From NCBI GenBank assembly GCA_963820545.1, contig CAWGAJ010000002.1, positions 186,001 to 250,000 of the forward strand: a stretch of DNA of 64,000 bases, written 5' to 3'. The stretch is from CAWGAJ01 sp963820545 (GTDB lineage Bacteria > Planctomycetota > Planctomycetia > Pirellulales > Thermoguttaceae). Positions 54,489 through 64,000 of this stretch are shown piece by piece. Every line of letters starts with the position of its first letter. Position 1 is the stretch's first letter. The notes beneath the pieces are model-generated. The model was not told where the DNA came from. It ran no database searches and saw only the letters and a program-made list of their open reading frames with translations. The translations under genes and the position numbers were made by a program.

Positions 54489-56603
54489 TTGAAAGAACGA
54501 ATTGAACGTCAAATTGGAGCATGTACGCTCTCTATTGAAACCGGCGAACTGGCAAATCAAGCAGCCGGCAGTTGTCTCGTGCAATACGGCGATACGGTCG
54601 TCTTGACGGCGGCCGCGGCAGGGGCGCCTCGGCCCGGCGATTTCTTTCCGCTCACCTGCGATTATCGCGAACGGGTGGCGGCAGCGGGAAAATTCCCCGG
54701 CGGATTCCTCAAACGCGAGGGACGCCCCACGGTCAAGGAAGTGCTCACCTCGCGGCTCATGGACCGGCCCATCCGGCCGCTGTTCCCCGAATGGTTCGCC
54801 GACGAAGTGCAAGTCATGGCCACGGTCTTGGCCAGCGACCGGCTGAACGATCCTGACGTGCTGGCCATGAACGGCGCATCGGCTTCCTTGGTACTCTCGC
54901 CGTTGCCTTTCCAGGGACCGATCGGTTCGGTCCGCCTGGGCTGCGTGGAAGGCGAAATCGTCGTCTTTCCCACCCATGAGCAACTGGAAAAAAGCGAACT
55001 GGATTTGATCGTCTCGGGCAGCAAGGATTCGATCCTGATGATCGAGGGTTTCGCCACCGAGATGCCCGAGGACAAAATGGTCGAGTGCGTCATCGCCGCT
55101 CACCAGTACATCCGCATCATCTGCGAAATGCAGGAAGAACTGCTGGTCAAGACCGGCAGAGCCAAGGGCCATTACGTCGCGCCCGAGCCCGACGGAGTTT
55201 ACGAAAAGCTCAAGGAAAAATATTACGACGTCTTTGCGAACGGCCAAGCAAACCGAGGGCAAATTGGCCCGGGCCGAGGCCTGCACGGCGCTAAAGCAGC
55301 AAGTCATCGCCGAGATGATTCCCGATCCCAAGGCCGAAGGGGCCGTCACGGCCGAGGCCTTCGAAAAGGCCTGGGCAGCCTTGGAACAACGATTGGTGCG
55401 CGACTTGATTCTTTCCGGCGTCCGGCCGGACGGCCGCGACGATAAAAAATTGCGGCCCATTACCTGCCAGGTCGACGTGTTGCCGCGGGTGCACGGCTCG
55501 GCGCTGTTCCAACGCGGCGAAACCCAGGCGATGGCCACGGTCACCTTGGGCACCGGTCGCGACGAGCAACGGGTGGACGGCCTACAGGAAGAGTATACGC
55601 AAAAGTTCATGCTGCACTATTATTTTCCGCCCTATTCGGTGGGCGAGTGCCGGCCGATTCGCGGACCGGGCCGGCGCGAGATCGGCCACGGCGCCCTGGC
55701 CGAACGCAGCCTGAAAAGCGTGTTGCCCGATCCCGCCGTTTTCCCCTACACCATCCGCATTATTTCCGACATTTTGGAATCGAACGGTTCCAGTTCCATG
55801 GCCACGGTCTGCGCGGCCACGCTGGGCTTGATGTCGGCCGGCGTGCCCATCAGCAATCCGGTGGCCGGCATTTCCATCGGGCTGGTGAAAGAAGCGGACC
55901 GCTACGTGCTGCTGACCGACATCCTCGGCGAGGAAGATTACTACGGCGACATGGATTTCAAAGTGGCCGGAACGCAGAACGGCATCACCGGCATCCAGTT
56001 GGATCTGAAGATCAAAGGCATTGACGAGGAAATCATCCGCGGCGCCTGGCCCTCTCGCGCGATGCGCGCATCGAAATCCTCCGCACCATGCTGACCACCA
56101 TCAACCGTCCGCGGCCGGAGATCTCGTCCTGGGCGCCGCGCCTGCTGCGGACCCGCATTGATCCGGAGAAGATCGGCTTGCTGATCGGCCCGGGCGGCAA
56201 GATGATCCGTTCCATCCAGGACGCCACCGGCGCCTTGATCGAGGTCGAAGACGACGGCACGGTCACCGTGGCCTGCTATAACATGGAAGGGGCCCAGGAG
56301 GCCATGAAACGGGTCGAGGCCCTCACGGCTTCGGTGGAAATCGGCAAAATATACGACGGCCGGGTGATGAGCATCAAGGAATTCGGCGCCTTCGTGGAAA
56401 TCCTGCCCGGCAAAGACGGCCTGTGCCATATCAGCGAACTGGCCGACGAATACGTGAATAGCGTCGCCGACATTTGCAAGGTGGGCGATCCCATGCAGGT
56501 AAAGGTGATCTCCATCGACGATCAGGACCGCGTAAAACTCAGCCGCCGCGCCGCCCTGCGCGAACTTAACCCAAAAGGCGGCAACGGCAACCGCGGAAAA
56601 TGA
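54489..56603 (+). CDS. pnp: Polynucleotide phosphorylase (two frameshifts)
   Basis: Phosphorolytic 3'-5' exoribonuclease. It begins with TTG at 54489 (MKERIERQIGACTLSIETGE). First RNase PH half: GDTVVLTAAAAGAPRPGDFF. Near 55230 the frame changes (one extra T) to RTAKQTEGKLARAEACTALK, and the second PH half carries VRPDGRDDKKLRPITCQVDV, GTGRDEQRVDGLQEEYTQKF and VAGTQNGITGIQLDLKIKGI. Near 56045 a C lost from GCCCTGG shifts the frame; after it come the KH domain (IGLLIGPGGKMIRSIQDATG) and the S1 domain (GRVMSIKEFGAFVEILPGKD). Repaired length about 705. Confidence 0.94.
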
Positions 56604-56720
56604 TTTTTTAAAGCGGACAGCGGACAGGGAACAGGGACGGCAAAACCGCTTGGGGTTTCGCAATTTCCACTGTGCGCTATATTCTGACCCCTGTCCGCTA
56701 TACCCTATCCCCTATTTCCC

Positions 56721-57468
56721 ATGCCCCGTTCTTCAGCCGAATCCGCCGAGGCCGTCAACCAAAAACTGGTCGATCAATACACCGAGATTGCCCGGCTGGC
56801 CGGCGCTTTGGCCCATGAGATCAAAAATCCGCTCTCCACCATCCGCATGAACATGGAATTGCTCTCCGAAGACCTGCGCGAGAGCGATTCGCCCCGCGAC
56901 CGCCGGGCAATGAAGAAAATCGAACTGGTGCAAGGCGAGTGTCAGCGCCTGCAACTGCTCTTGGATAATTTTCTCAAATTCGCCAAGGCCTATCACCTGC
57001 GCAAAGAACCCTGCGATCTGAACGCTCCAGGTTCGCCGCGTGTTGAATTTCTATCGGCCCAAGGCCCAGGAAGCGAAAATCGAGGTGATCGACTACCTGG
57101 CCAACGATCTGCCCACCGTGCTTTTGGATCCCGAGGCCTTTCACGGCGCGCTTTTGAATTTGGTGCTCAACGCCGAACAGGCCATGCCCCACGGCGGTCA
57201 GCTTGTGGTGCGGACCTACGGCACGCCCGAAGGCGTGGCCCTGGAGTTGATCGACACCGGCTGCGGCATGGACGATAATACCAAGTCAAAAGTTTTCGAC
57301 GCCTTCTTCTCCACCAAGCGCGGCGGCTCGGGCTTGGGCCTCTCAACCACGCGGAGAATCATCGAGACCCACGGCGGCAGCATCAGTTTTCAGAGCGAAG
57401 TAGATCGCGGCACGCAATTCACCATCAAACTGCCCGTCCCCGCCCGCCTGCCCGGCGACGTGACGTAA
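56721..57468 (+). CDS. Soluble sensor histidine kinase (one frameshift)
   Basis: Small kinase of about 249 residues with no membrane or sensor domain: it starts almost directly with the dimerisation domain. The phospho-acceptor His is in LAGALAHEIKNPLSTIRMNM. Near 57025 the frame changes to VLNFYRPKAQEAKIEVIDYL, followed by the N box LNLVLNAEQAMPHGG, G1 DTGCGMDD and G2 GGSGLGLSTTRRIIETHGGS. It resembles the NtrB class, whose partner is an NtrC-type regulator; such a gene lies at 60317, beyond an inserted antisense gene. Confidence 0.88.
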
Positions 57469-57502
57469 TATTTCTTGCAATCCCAGGGTGTAATCCAATG
57501 AG

Positions 57503-60098
57503 TTACAAACCCAATTTGAATTGGTCGGATATCTTTTTAACCTGTTCCTTTAATTCAGGGTCCAATTCCACCGCCTTTTGCAGGTCTTTTTTGGCCTCTT
57601 CGGTTTTCCCTAAAATAACTTCAGCATGTCCTCGGTCAAAGAATGCCTTAACATATTTCGGATCGAGTTCGATGATTTTGGTATAGTCATTAATGGCTTC
57701 AGTGTATTTACCCAATCTATAGTATACATTTCCTCGCATGTGATATGCATCAGTATTATTGGGATCGAGTATGATGGCCATGTCATTGTCCAAAATGGCT
57801 TCCGTGTAATGGGCTAATCGGAGATGAACAAGTCCTCTATTGTAATATGTATCGGCATTTTTTGGATCGAGTTCGATGGCTTTGGTCATATCAGAAATGG
57901 CTTCCATATATTGGTCTAATTTATAGTATGATACTCCTCGGCTGCGATATGCTTTAGTATTTTTAGGATTGCATTCAATGGCTTTAGTAAAGTCGGCAAC
58001 GGCTTCAGTGTATTGGCTCAATCGATTATAGGCATTTCCTCGGCCGCTATAAGCCGCGACAGATTTTGAGTCTAGTATAATTGAAATAGTGTAGTCAGCT
58101 ATGGCTTCATCATATTTTCCCGCTTTGACATAGGCACTTCCTCGGCCAATATATCCTAAAATATATTTAGGATCGAGTATAATGGTTTTGGTATAATCTG
58201 AAATAGCTTCTGCATATTTACCTAATCCATAGTATGCATTTCCTCGGGAATAATATGCATATACAATATTTTTGTTCGCGTCAGAGATGGCTTGCTTGTA
58301 TATGCCCAATTCTTTATGGGTTGTATCTTTGGCAATAGATGCCACATTATCTCCTGTATCAAGTTCATGGGCTTTACTCGAATGGGAAGTTTTCTCAGCA
58401 GATGGCCCCATTTTTTTATAGGCATGCATTTGCTCGAGATATACCTTGGTATTGTTCGGTTCAAGTTCAGTGGCTTTAGCCAAATCAGAATCGGCCTCCG
58501 TGCATTTGCCCAATTCGTTATAGACTTCTGCGCATAAGATATGCCACGGTATAGTTGGGGTTCAATTCGATCGCTTTAGTCAAGTCAGAGATAGATTCAT
58601 TATATTGCCCCAATTCCCGATAAGAGATTCCTCGGCCGAAATATGCAAGGATATTGTTGGGATCTAATTCGATTGCTTTGGTCAAGTCAGAGATACCCTC
58701 GTTATATTGCCCTAATCCCCGATGAGTGCTTCCCCGGCCGAAATAGGCGTTTGAATTTTTTGGATTGATTTTGATCGCTTTGTCAAAATCCGAAATGGCT
58801 TGTGAGTAATGGGCCGAAAAGCAGTAGGCAGCTCCTCTACTGCAATAGGCGTCGACATTTTCTGGATCAAGTTCAATTACCTTGGTGTAATCAGAAATGA
58901 CTTTATTCCAATCACCTGAATAATAGTATGTTTGACCTCGGCTGTAAAAAACATTAATGATGGCTTTGGTAAAATCAGTGACCGCATCTTCGTATTGGCC
59001 CAATATACCATGAATATATCCCCGATCGATATATGCATTAGCATTTTTTGGATCAAGTTGAATTGCCTTGTTTAAGTCAGAGATGGCTTCCGCGGACTGG
59101 CCCATTTGCAAATACATACGCCCACGTCTGCAATAAGCATAAATATTTTTTGGATCAAGCTCTGTGGCTTTGTAGTAGTCAGAAATAGCTTCGTTATATC
59201 TACCTAAATTAGCATATGCTGATCCTCGGTTTATATATGTAACTGCACATTTCGGATTTATTTTAATAGATTTGGTGTATTCAGAAATGGCTTCCGTGTA
59301 TTTGCCAGATTCAAGAAATTCAAATCCTCGACAATGATAGATACCAGCAAGAATTCCATTTCTATCCCAAATTTGAATTCTTCTGGGGATTCCTAACGGA
59401 TTATTCTTATCCCTTATCTCCCAGTAATTGCCAATTTCATCGAATTCTTCTTTAAAAACAAATGGTTTGCTGACGAAATGATATGTCAAATCCACCATTA
59501 TGATCTTGGTATCGCTCAAACCAACTAAGCAGGCTACGTGCCCTCCTTCCACTGGTGAAGAACCAGTAGCCCGTTCTATGACATCAACAATTTCGACGGC
59601 CAATCCAAGAGAATTACCCACTATATAGAACAACTGGGAATAACTAAAACAATTGGCTCTCCTGTCTTTAATTGCCTTACCCAAATCATAATAATCATAA
59701 TAATGGGGGTCGTCGACAGCAGAAAGCGATTTTTCAATCAATTGATATAGTTCTCTCGCGACATCCTTTTCCACCTCCGCAACCTGAGTTGCTGATATCT
59801 TTTTCTCCAGTAAATCATTCTTTGCTTGATCGAGTTTTTGCTTCCAAAGGGCATACTTCAAACCGCCAATAATTTTCACCAAGTCTGGGCCTACTTCATC
59901 GGGATAGTCTAACTCTCTGACAATTTGTTTGATCTCTTTGGCAACGGCGTAAAATGCAGTTTTATTTGCAGGCGGAATATCGGCAGACATTTCGTCGAAA
60001 GAAATATTTTTGCCGCATGAACTTGCTAGAACCAATTGGGCAAGCAAAAAAACAACGAATGCCTTTATGCAGCCCTTTTCTTTGATTCTTTCGTTCAT
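57503..60098 (-). CDS. Transglutaminase-like/TPR-repeat lipoprotein (one frameshift)
   Basis: About 865 residues when joined near 58515, where one base restores VYNELGKCTEADSDLAKATE after AYLMRR. The N-terminus has a signal peptide and lipobox LASSC. Residues about 130-240 look like a transglutaminase-like domain: ANCFSYSQLFYIVGNSLGLA (Cys), EGGHVACLVG (His) and MVDLTYHF (Asp), the order of the Cys-His-Asp triad. Then come about fifteen TPR units of 34 residues such as YTEAISEYTKSIKINPKCAV TYINRGSAY. The gene is much more AT-rich than its neighbours and is oriented against them, so it is probably acquired. Function unknown; a periplasmic peptidase or scaffold is possible. Confidence 0.8.
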
Positions 60099-60316
60099 CT
60101 AATTAGCCTTCTAAAAGTGAATTCCGCGGAAAAGAGGGTACACCAGCAGTGGATTCTCAAAGTGACATTGCTTTCCAGATTGATGCGTGAAATCGACTTT
60201 ATCCCCCCCGGCAGCTATATTCCCGCAAGATAATCATCTTTTTTACTATAACCTCTCGCTTGCGAAAAAGTAACGGGTTCTGGTCGAAAACGGCCGCTTG
60301 AGGTATCATCGTCAGC

Positions 60317-61720
60317 ATGAAAGATGCCGCAAAAAACTCCAACGACCAGCCCGGCCCGGCGGCCGAGGTGCTGATTATCGACAACGACGTATCGCACGCC
60401 GAGACCGTGGCCGAGAGCCTCCAGCGCGTGGGGTTCCACTGCCGCGTGGCCAGCTCCGGCACGGAAGGGGCGCGCCTGATCGAGGAAACCCCCTTTGACG
60501 TGATTATTACCGACCTGGTGATGAACGATATCGACGGCCTGGGCATCCTCTCGCGCGCTAAGGCCGAACAGCCCGATGCCGAAGTGATCCTGATGACCGG
60601 CTACGGCACGGTTCCCTCGGCCGTGGAGGCCATGCGCAAAGGGGCGTTTAATTATCTGCTCAAGCCGCTGGACATTGCCCAGCTTCGGGCCAGCACGGAA
60701 AAGGCCGTCGAAAGCGCCCGCCTGCGGCAGCACAAATATCGAACTCAAAAAGCGTCTGGATGAAAAATTCGGCTTCGAGGGCGTGGTGGGCGACAGCCCC
60801 GCAGATGCGCGAAGTGATCGAACGCCTCAAACGCATCGCGCCGACCAATGCCAGCGTGCTCATCCAAGGCGAGACCGGCACGGGCAAGGAACTCGTGGCC
60901 CAGGCCATCCACCAGAACAGTCCGCGCAAAAACAAGACCTTTCGTGGCCCTCAACTGCGCTGCCCTAAGCGAGAATATTTTAGAGAGCGAATTGTTCGGG
61001 CACGTCAAAGGGCGCGTTCACCGACGCCTCGACCGATCGGGTGGGCAAGTTCGAATACGCCCACGGCGGCACCATGTTTCTCGACGAAGTGGGCGACATG
61101 CCCGCGCCACGCAGATCAAACTGCTCAGGGTCTTGGAAAACGGCGAGATCACGCGCGTGGGCTCGAACGAGCCGATCAAAGTGAACGTGCGCATTCTTTC
61201 GGCCACTAACAGCAATCTGGAAGACGCCATTGAAAAGGGCACTTTCCGCAGCGATTTGTATCATCGGCTGAAGGTGGTCACCATCCGCCTGCCCACGCTA
61301 CGCCAGCGGAGCCAGGATATCCCCATGCTGATCGATTACTTTATCAAGCAGTTTGCCGCCCAGCACGGCAAGCAGATTCGCGGCGTATCGCCGGCCGCGC
61401 AGCGCAAGTTGCTCACTTACGAATGGCCGGGCAACGTGCGCCAACTCCGCAACGTGGTCGAGAGCATGGTGGTGGTCGATTACGACGGTCTGTTGGACGT
61501 GGACGATCTGCCCGAGGAACTGGCCGGCCCTGCCGAACCCTCCAGCGAATCGGCCGCCATGTCGCTGGCCCACCTGGTGGGCAAACCTCTGGACGAAATC
61601 GAAAAACTCTTTGTCGCCGAAACCCTACGCCTGGCCGGCGGCAACCGCGAAGAAGCCGCAAAAATGCTGGGCATCGGCGAAAGGACGCTGTATCGGAAAA
61701 TAAAGGAGTATGGGTTATAG
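60317..61720 (+). CDS. NtrC-family sigma54-dependent response regulator (multiple frameshifts)
   Basis: Receiver domain (residues about 17-130) with phospho-acceptor Asp66 in DVIITDLVMNDIDGLG and Lys in MRKGAFNYLLKPLD. The AAA+ domain is spread over frames: IAPTNASVLIQGETGTGKEL (Walker A), NCAALSENILESELFGHVKG, then GAFTDASTDRVGKFEYAHGG TMFLDEVGDMP, IKLLRVLENGEITRVGSNEP and DLYHRLKVVTIRLPTLRQRS. The Fis-like HTH EEAAKMLGIGERTLYRKIKE closes the protein. The sigma54-contact loop reads GAFTDA rather than GAFTGA. At least five base changes lie between 60740 and 61115. Likely partner of the kinase at 56721. Confidence 0.9.
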
Positions 61721-61942
61721 GGATTGGGGATTAGGGATTAAATATTTATTGCCCAGGCACTTGTGCCCGGCGTTCAGGGTACTAATTGAAAACCAAAGTT
61801 TGTTATATCCGCCCGGTTTTCTCGCCTATGGACTGAGAGTAGCCTAAAAATTACAAATCATGATTACGGCAGGGAGGCTATTTTCGTGATTTTGTGTACC
61901 TATTTCCCCCCCAAGGCAATTTGTCTGAAAAGGAGAACGAAA

Positions 61943-64000
61943 ATGCCCCGGTTTCCGCAATGCGTGTTTGTCTTAACTGCCCTGGTCTGGGCGACCCAGG
62001 CTACGGCCGAGGACGCGTACTATAACATCGCTTTAGACAAACTTGAACTGACCGAAGTGAAAATTCCCAAGGGCGAAACACAGTTCGACTGGCGCAACAT
62101 GCAACTCTGGGAATTTATGCGTCCCTATGCTGTTCTGGACGGGGAAGGCGAGGTTTATGTGCAAACCTCAAGATCCTTGTTATCCGCGACTCCGAGAAGC
62201 GATCAGGAAGACTACAATCACATTACCGTTTGTGCTCCGGCGGGCAGGGATGTTAGCGGACGGCTGTTTCTGCCTAAACTCGACTGCACCGGGTACGAGT
62301 TGGTGAAATTTAAAATTCTCGCCTCGGCCGCCGACAAAGACGCGAAAAACAAATTCCTCCAAATGAAGATCAATCGCTACGAGCAGCTTTTGAATCGGAA
62401 CATTGCCGGCGGGGCGTGGTTCCGGCATCAAGTTCGCCAAGCACAAAAAGACCTGGGCCAGACACCGGCCGAGATCCTGGATTCTCCGCGGCCCATGATG
62501 GGACGTAGGAACCGATTCGAGGACGTCGACTCGACTTACGACCTCTTCACCGGCGGCCGGGCGATCAGCGAAAACCTCCAACTCGACCGCATTCTGCCCC
62601 CTGCCAAGCCTGGTGAAGAGACCGTGGCCGTTGATTCGCTTGAGGGCATCACGATTCAGGAAATCGATTGGAAGCCGCTTTTGGAGGGCCTCAATCCCCA
62701 GCTCGATCCCCTGGCCGACAAGGTGCCCTTCGACCAGCACGTGGTCTTTTTCCCCACGTTCCAGGCGGCCCTGACCATCTCCGATGAGACGAAGAACGTG
62801 CCAGGACTGTTTCTCAAGATGGCGGAGCGGCATTCCGACGACACATCGACAAATGCGCGTTACGAAAAACAACTTTGCCTGACGGTAAGCGGCTTGGCGC
62901 GGCTTTTGGGGCCCAAGCTGGTAAAGAGCGTGGCCCTGACCGGCTCCGATCCGTACTTCTTCACCGGCACCGACTTGGCCGTGCTCTTCGAGTCTCCCCA
63001 GCCGGTCGTGCTCGAACAACTTGTTCTCGCCCAAGTGAGCTTAAAGGCCCAGGCCCAGAAAGACGCCCAGCCGATCAGCGGCGAGGTCGCAGGCGTCTCT
63101 TACAAGGGCTTCCGTTCGCCGGACCGCAGCGTCTCCGCGTACGTTGCCCGACTCAATGGAACCGTGGTTGTCGCCAATTCGCCTTATCAACTCGAACGTT
63201 TGGCGAGCGTGGCCAAGGGTGAAACAAAACCGATTGCGGCGTTGGATGAATATAAATTTTTCCGCAGCCGCTACACCCTGGACGATAAGAACGAGACGGC
63301 CTTTTGCTTCATCAGCGACGCCACGATCCGCCGCTGGTGCGGACCGCGGTGGCGGATCGCCGCCAGCCGTCGCGTGCGCGACGCCGCCGTCATGGCCGAC
63401 ATGCAAGCCGGCCAACTCGACCGGCTTGTGGAAGGTAAGATCAAAACCGGACCGATTTACACTGATCTGCCCATTGCGGCAAAAGGCGAACTGCAACTTA
63501 CTCCCGACGGCGTTGTGTCCTCGGCGCTGGGCTCGTTCGACTTCCTGACGCCCATTGCCGAAATACCCCTGGACCGCGTGAGCAAGGCCGAGGCCGATGC
63601 CTATAACCGTTGGCGCACGGGCTACCAGAGCAATTGGCGCTGGGCCTTCGACCCCATCGCCATCCGCCTGGGCGTGGAAAAGAAAAAACTCTCGGCCGAT
63701 ATGACCGTGATGCCGCTGATCTGGGGCACGGACTACCGGGAGTTCATAAACGTGTCGCGCGGAGTAAAATTTCCCGCCGACGCCGGCGACTTGCACAAGA
63801 CATTAGGGCATTTTATCCTGGCCATCAACAGAGATTCGCAACGGGTCCGCTCCGGGGCGGACTTCTTACGCCTGATGGCGCTCGGAGTTCAGATAGATTT
63901 CTTAAGCTGGCTGGGCAATCACGTCTGCGCTTATGTGGACGACGATCCCCTCTGGGACGAACTGGCCAAGGTCAAGCTCGAAGATCTCCCAGATTTCGTT
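61943..64000 (+). CDS. Secreted protein of unknown function, 3' end outside window
   Basis: An uninterrupted frame of 686 codons runs from the ATG at 61943 (AAAAGGAG box upstream) to the last base of the window. It starts with a signal peptide, MPRFPQCVFVLTALVWATQA, with cleavage likely after TATA-ED. No transmembrane segment follows. Visible stretches include TSRSLLSATPRSDQEDYNHI, VANSPYQLERLASVAKGETK and RWAFDPIAIRLGVEKKKLSA; the chain is rich in charged residues with few cysteines. I do not recognise the family. Such large exported proteins without known domains are common in planctomycetes. Codon usage is like that of neighbouring GC-rich genes. Confidence 0.75.
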   Translation, partial: MPRFPQCVFVLTALVWATQATAEDAYYNIALDKLELTEVKIPKGETQFDWRNMQLWEFMRPYAVLDGEGEVYVQTSRSLLSATPRSDQEDYNHITVCAPAGRDVSGRLFLPKLDCTGYELVKFKILASAADKDAKNKFLQMKINRYEQLLNRNIAGGAWFRHQVRQAQKDLGQTPAEILDSPRPMMGRRNRFEDVDSTYDLFTGGRAISENLQLDRILPPAKPGEETVAVDSLEGITIQEIDWKPLLEGLNPQLDPLADKVPFDQHVVFFPTFQAALTISDETKNVPGLFLKMAERHSDDTSTNARYEKQLCLTVSGLARLLGPKLVKSVALTGSDPYFFTGTDLAVLFESPQPVVLEQLVLAQVSLKAQAQKDAQPISGEVAGVSYKGFRSPDRSVSAYVARLNGTVVVANSPYQLERLASVAKGETKPIAALDEYKFFRSRYTLDDKNETAFCFISDATIRRWCGPRWRIAASRRVRDAAVMADMQAGQLDRLVEGKIKTGPIYTDLPIAAKGELQLTPDGVVSSALGSFDFLTPIAEIPLDRVSKAEADAYNRWRTGYQSNWRWAFDPIAIRLGVEKKKLSADMTVMPLIWGTDYREFINVSRGVKFPADAGDLHKTLGHFILAINRDSQRVRSGADFLRLMALGVQIDFLSWLGNHVCAYVDDDPLWDELAKVKLEDLPDFV

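Noticed and set aside
58513..58520. Two independent TPR genes at 57503-58513 and 58518-60098
   Set aside because: The junction lies inside a TPR unit and one base restores continuity with correct 34-residue phasing.
1351..61720. Programmed ribosomal frameshifting as explanation for the many split genes
   Set aside because: The sites share no slippery heptamer or downstream structure, occur up to six times in one gene, go in both directions, and hit genes that are unshifted in all known bacteria.

Overview
The window looks like a chromosomal segment of a bacterium of the phylum Planctomycetota, most likely a Pirellulales-type anaerobe or microaerophile. The evidence is circumstantial: gene content and order (hpf-ptsN-HPr-ptsI next to a DUF2344 gene and an RNase E/G gene), a bL17 with large insertions, a uL15 gene abutting uS5 with no L30 between them, a PEP-CTERM protein with autotransporter-type strand repeats, and a small lipoprotein of the carboxypeptidase-regulatory-like type. 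The family assignment within the phylum is a guess.

Layout. 0-4 kb: end of smpB, a LolD/FtsX-like ABC exporter with a His-rich loop and a DUF3299-type membrane protein, then a HEXXH metallopeptidase. 4-20.5 kb: the complete S10-spc-alpha ribosomal superoperon on the minus strand (uS10 to bL17, including secY, adk, map, rpoA), driven by a near-consensus promoter in front of rpsJ. 20.8-23.1 kb: a divergent large single-span protein with a duplicated anti-sigma-like N-terminus. 23.5-29.6 kb: a tripartite efflux operon (NodT/OprM-like lipoprotein, MarR regulator, MacA-like adaptor, MacB-like ABC pump). 30.1-35.7 kb: hibernation factor, nitrogen-type PTS (PtsN, HPr, enzyme I), DUF2344 protein and RNase E/G. 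35.8-36.5 kb: a VapBC/FitAB toxin-antitoxin pair with a palindromic operator. 36.6-37.9 kb: a surface PEP-CTERM protein. 38.6-43.7 kb: bL21 and an oxygen/metal defence island (Fur/PerR, ferritin, peroxiredoxin, Cu/Zn permease with HMA domain, flavodiiron protein). 43.8-45 kb: an AT-rich Fic gene. 45.4-53.1 kb: bL28, gatC, gatA, hisF, a glutaminase-less GMP synthetase subunit and carB. 53.3-56.6 kb: lipoprotein, uS15 and PNPase. 56.7-61.7 kb: a histidine kinase and an NtrC-type regulator separated by a large AT-rich antisense gene for a transglutaminase-like/TPR lipoprotein. 61.9 kb to the end: an open-ended gene for a secreted protein of unknown function.

Two properties dominate the sequence. 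First, a large fraction of the genes, especially at 1-20 kb, 26-35 kb and 54-62 kb, are broken by single-base insertions or deletions that can each be repaired without loss of conserved sequence; essential genes (secY, rplB, rpoA, map, adk, pnp) are affected, so these are far more likely sequencing or assembly errors than mutations. Such genes are annotated here as one CDS spanning all fragments. Second, the intergenic spacers are full of palindromic repeats of several families, including inside the ribosomal superoperon, where some have a composite form with an outer stem enclosing one or two small hairpins.

Functionally, the window combines translation and RNA turnover (ribosomal proteins, HPF, RNase E/G, PNPase, SmpB), envelope export (SecY, MacAB-OprM, FtsX-like exporter), PTS-type phospho-signalling, oxygen protection, and a run of ammonia-accepting biosynthetic enzymes. 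No tRNA, rRNA, CRISPR array or recognisable transposase gene was seen.
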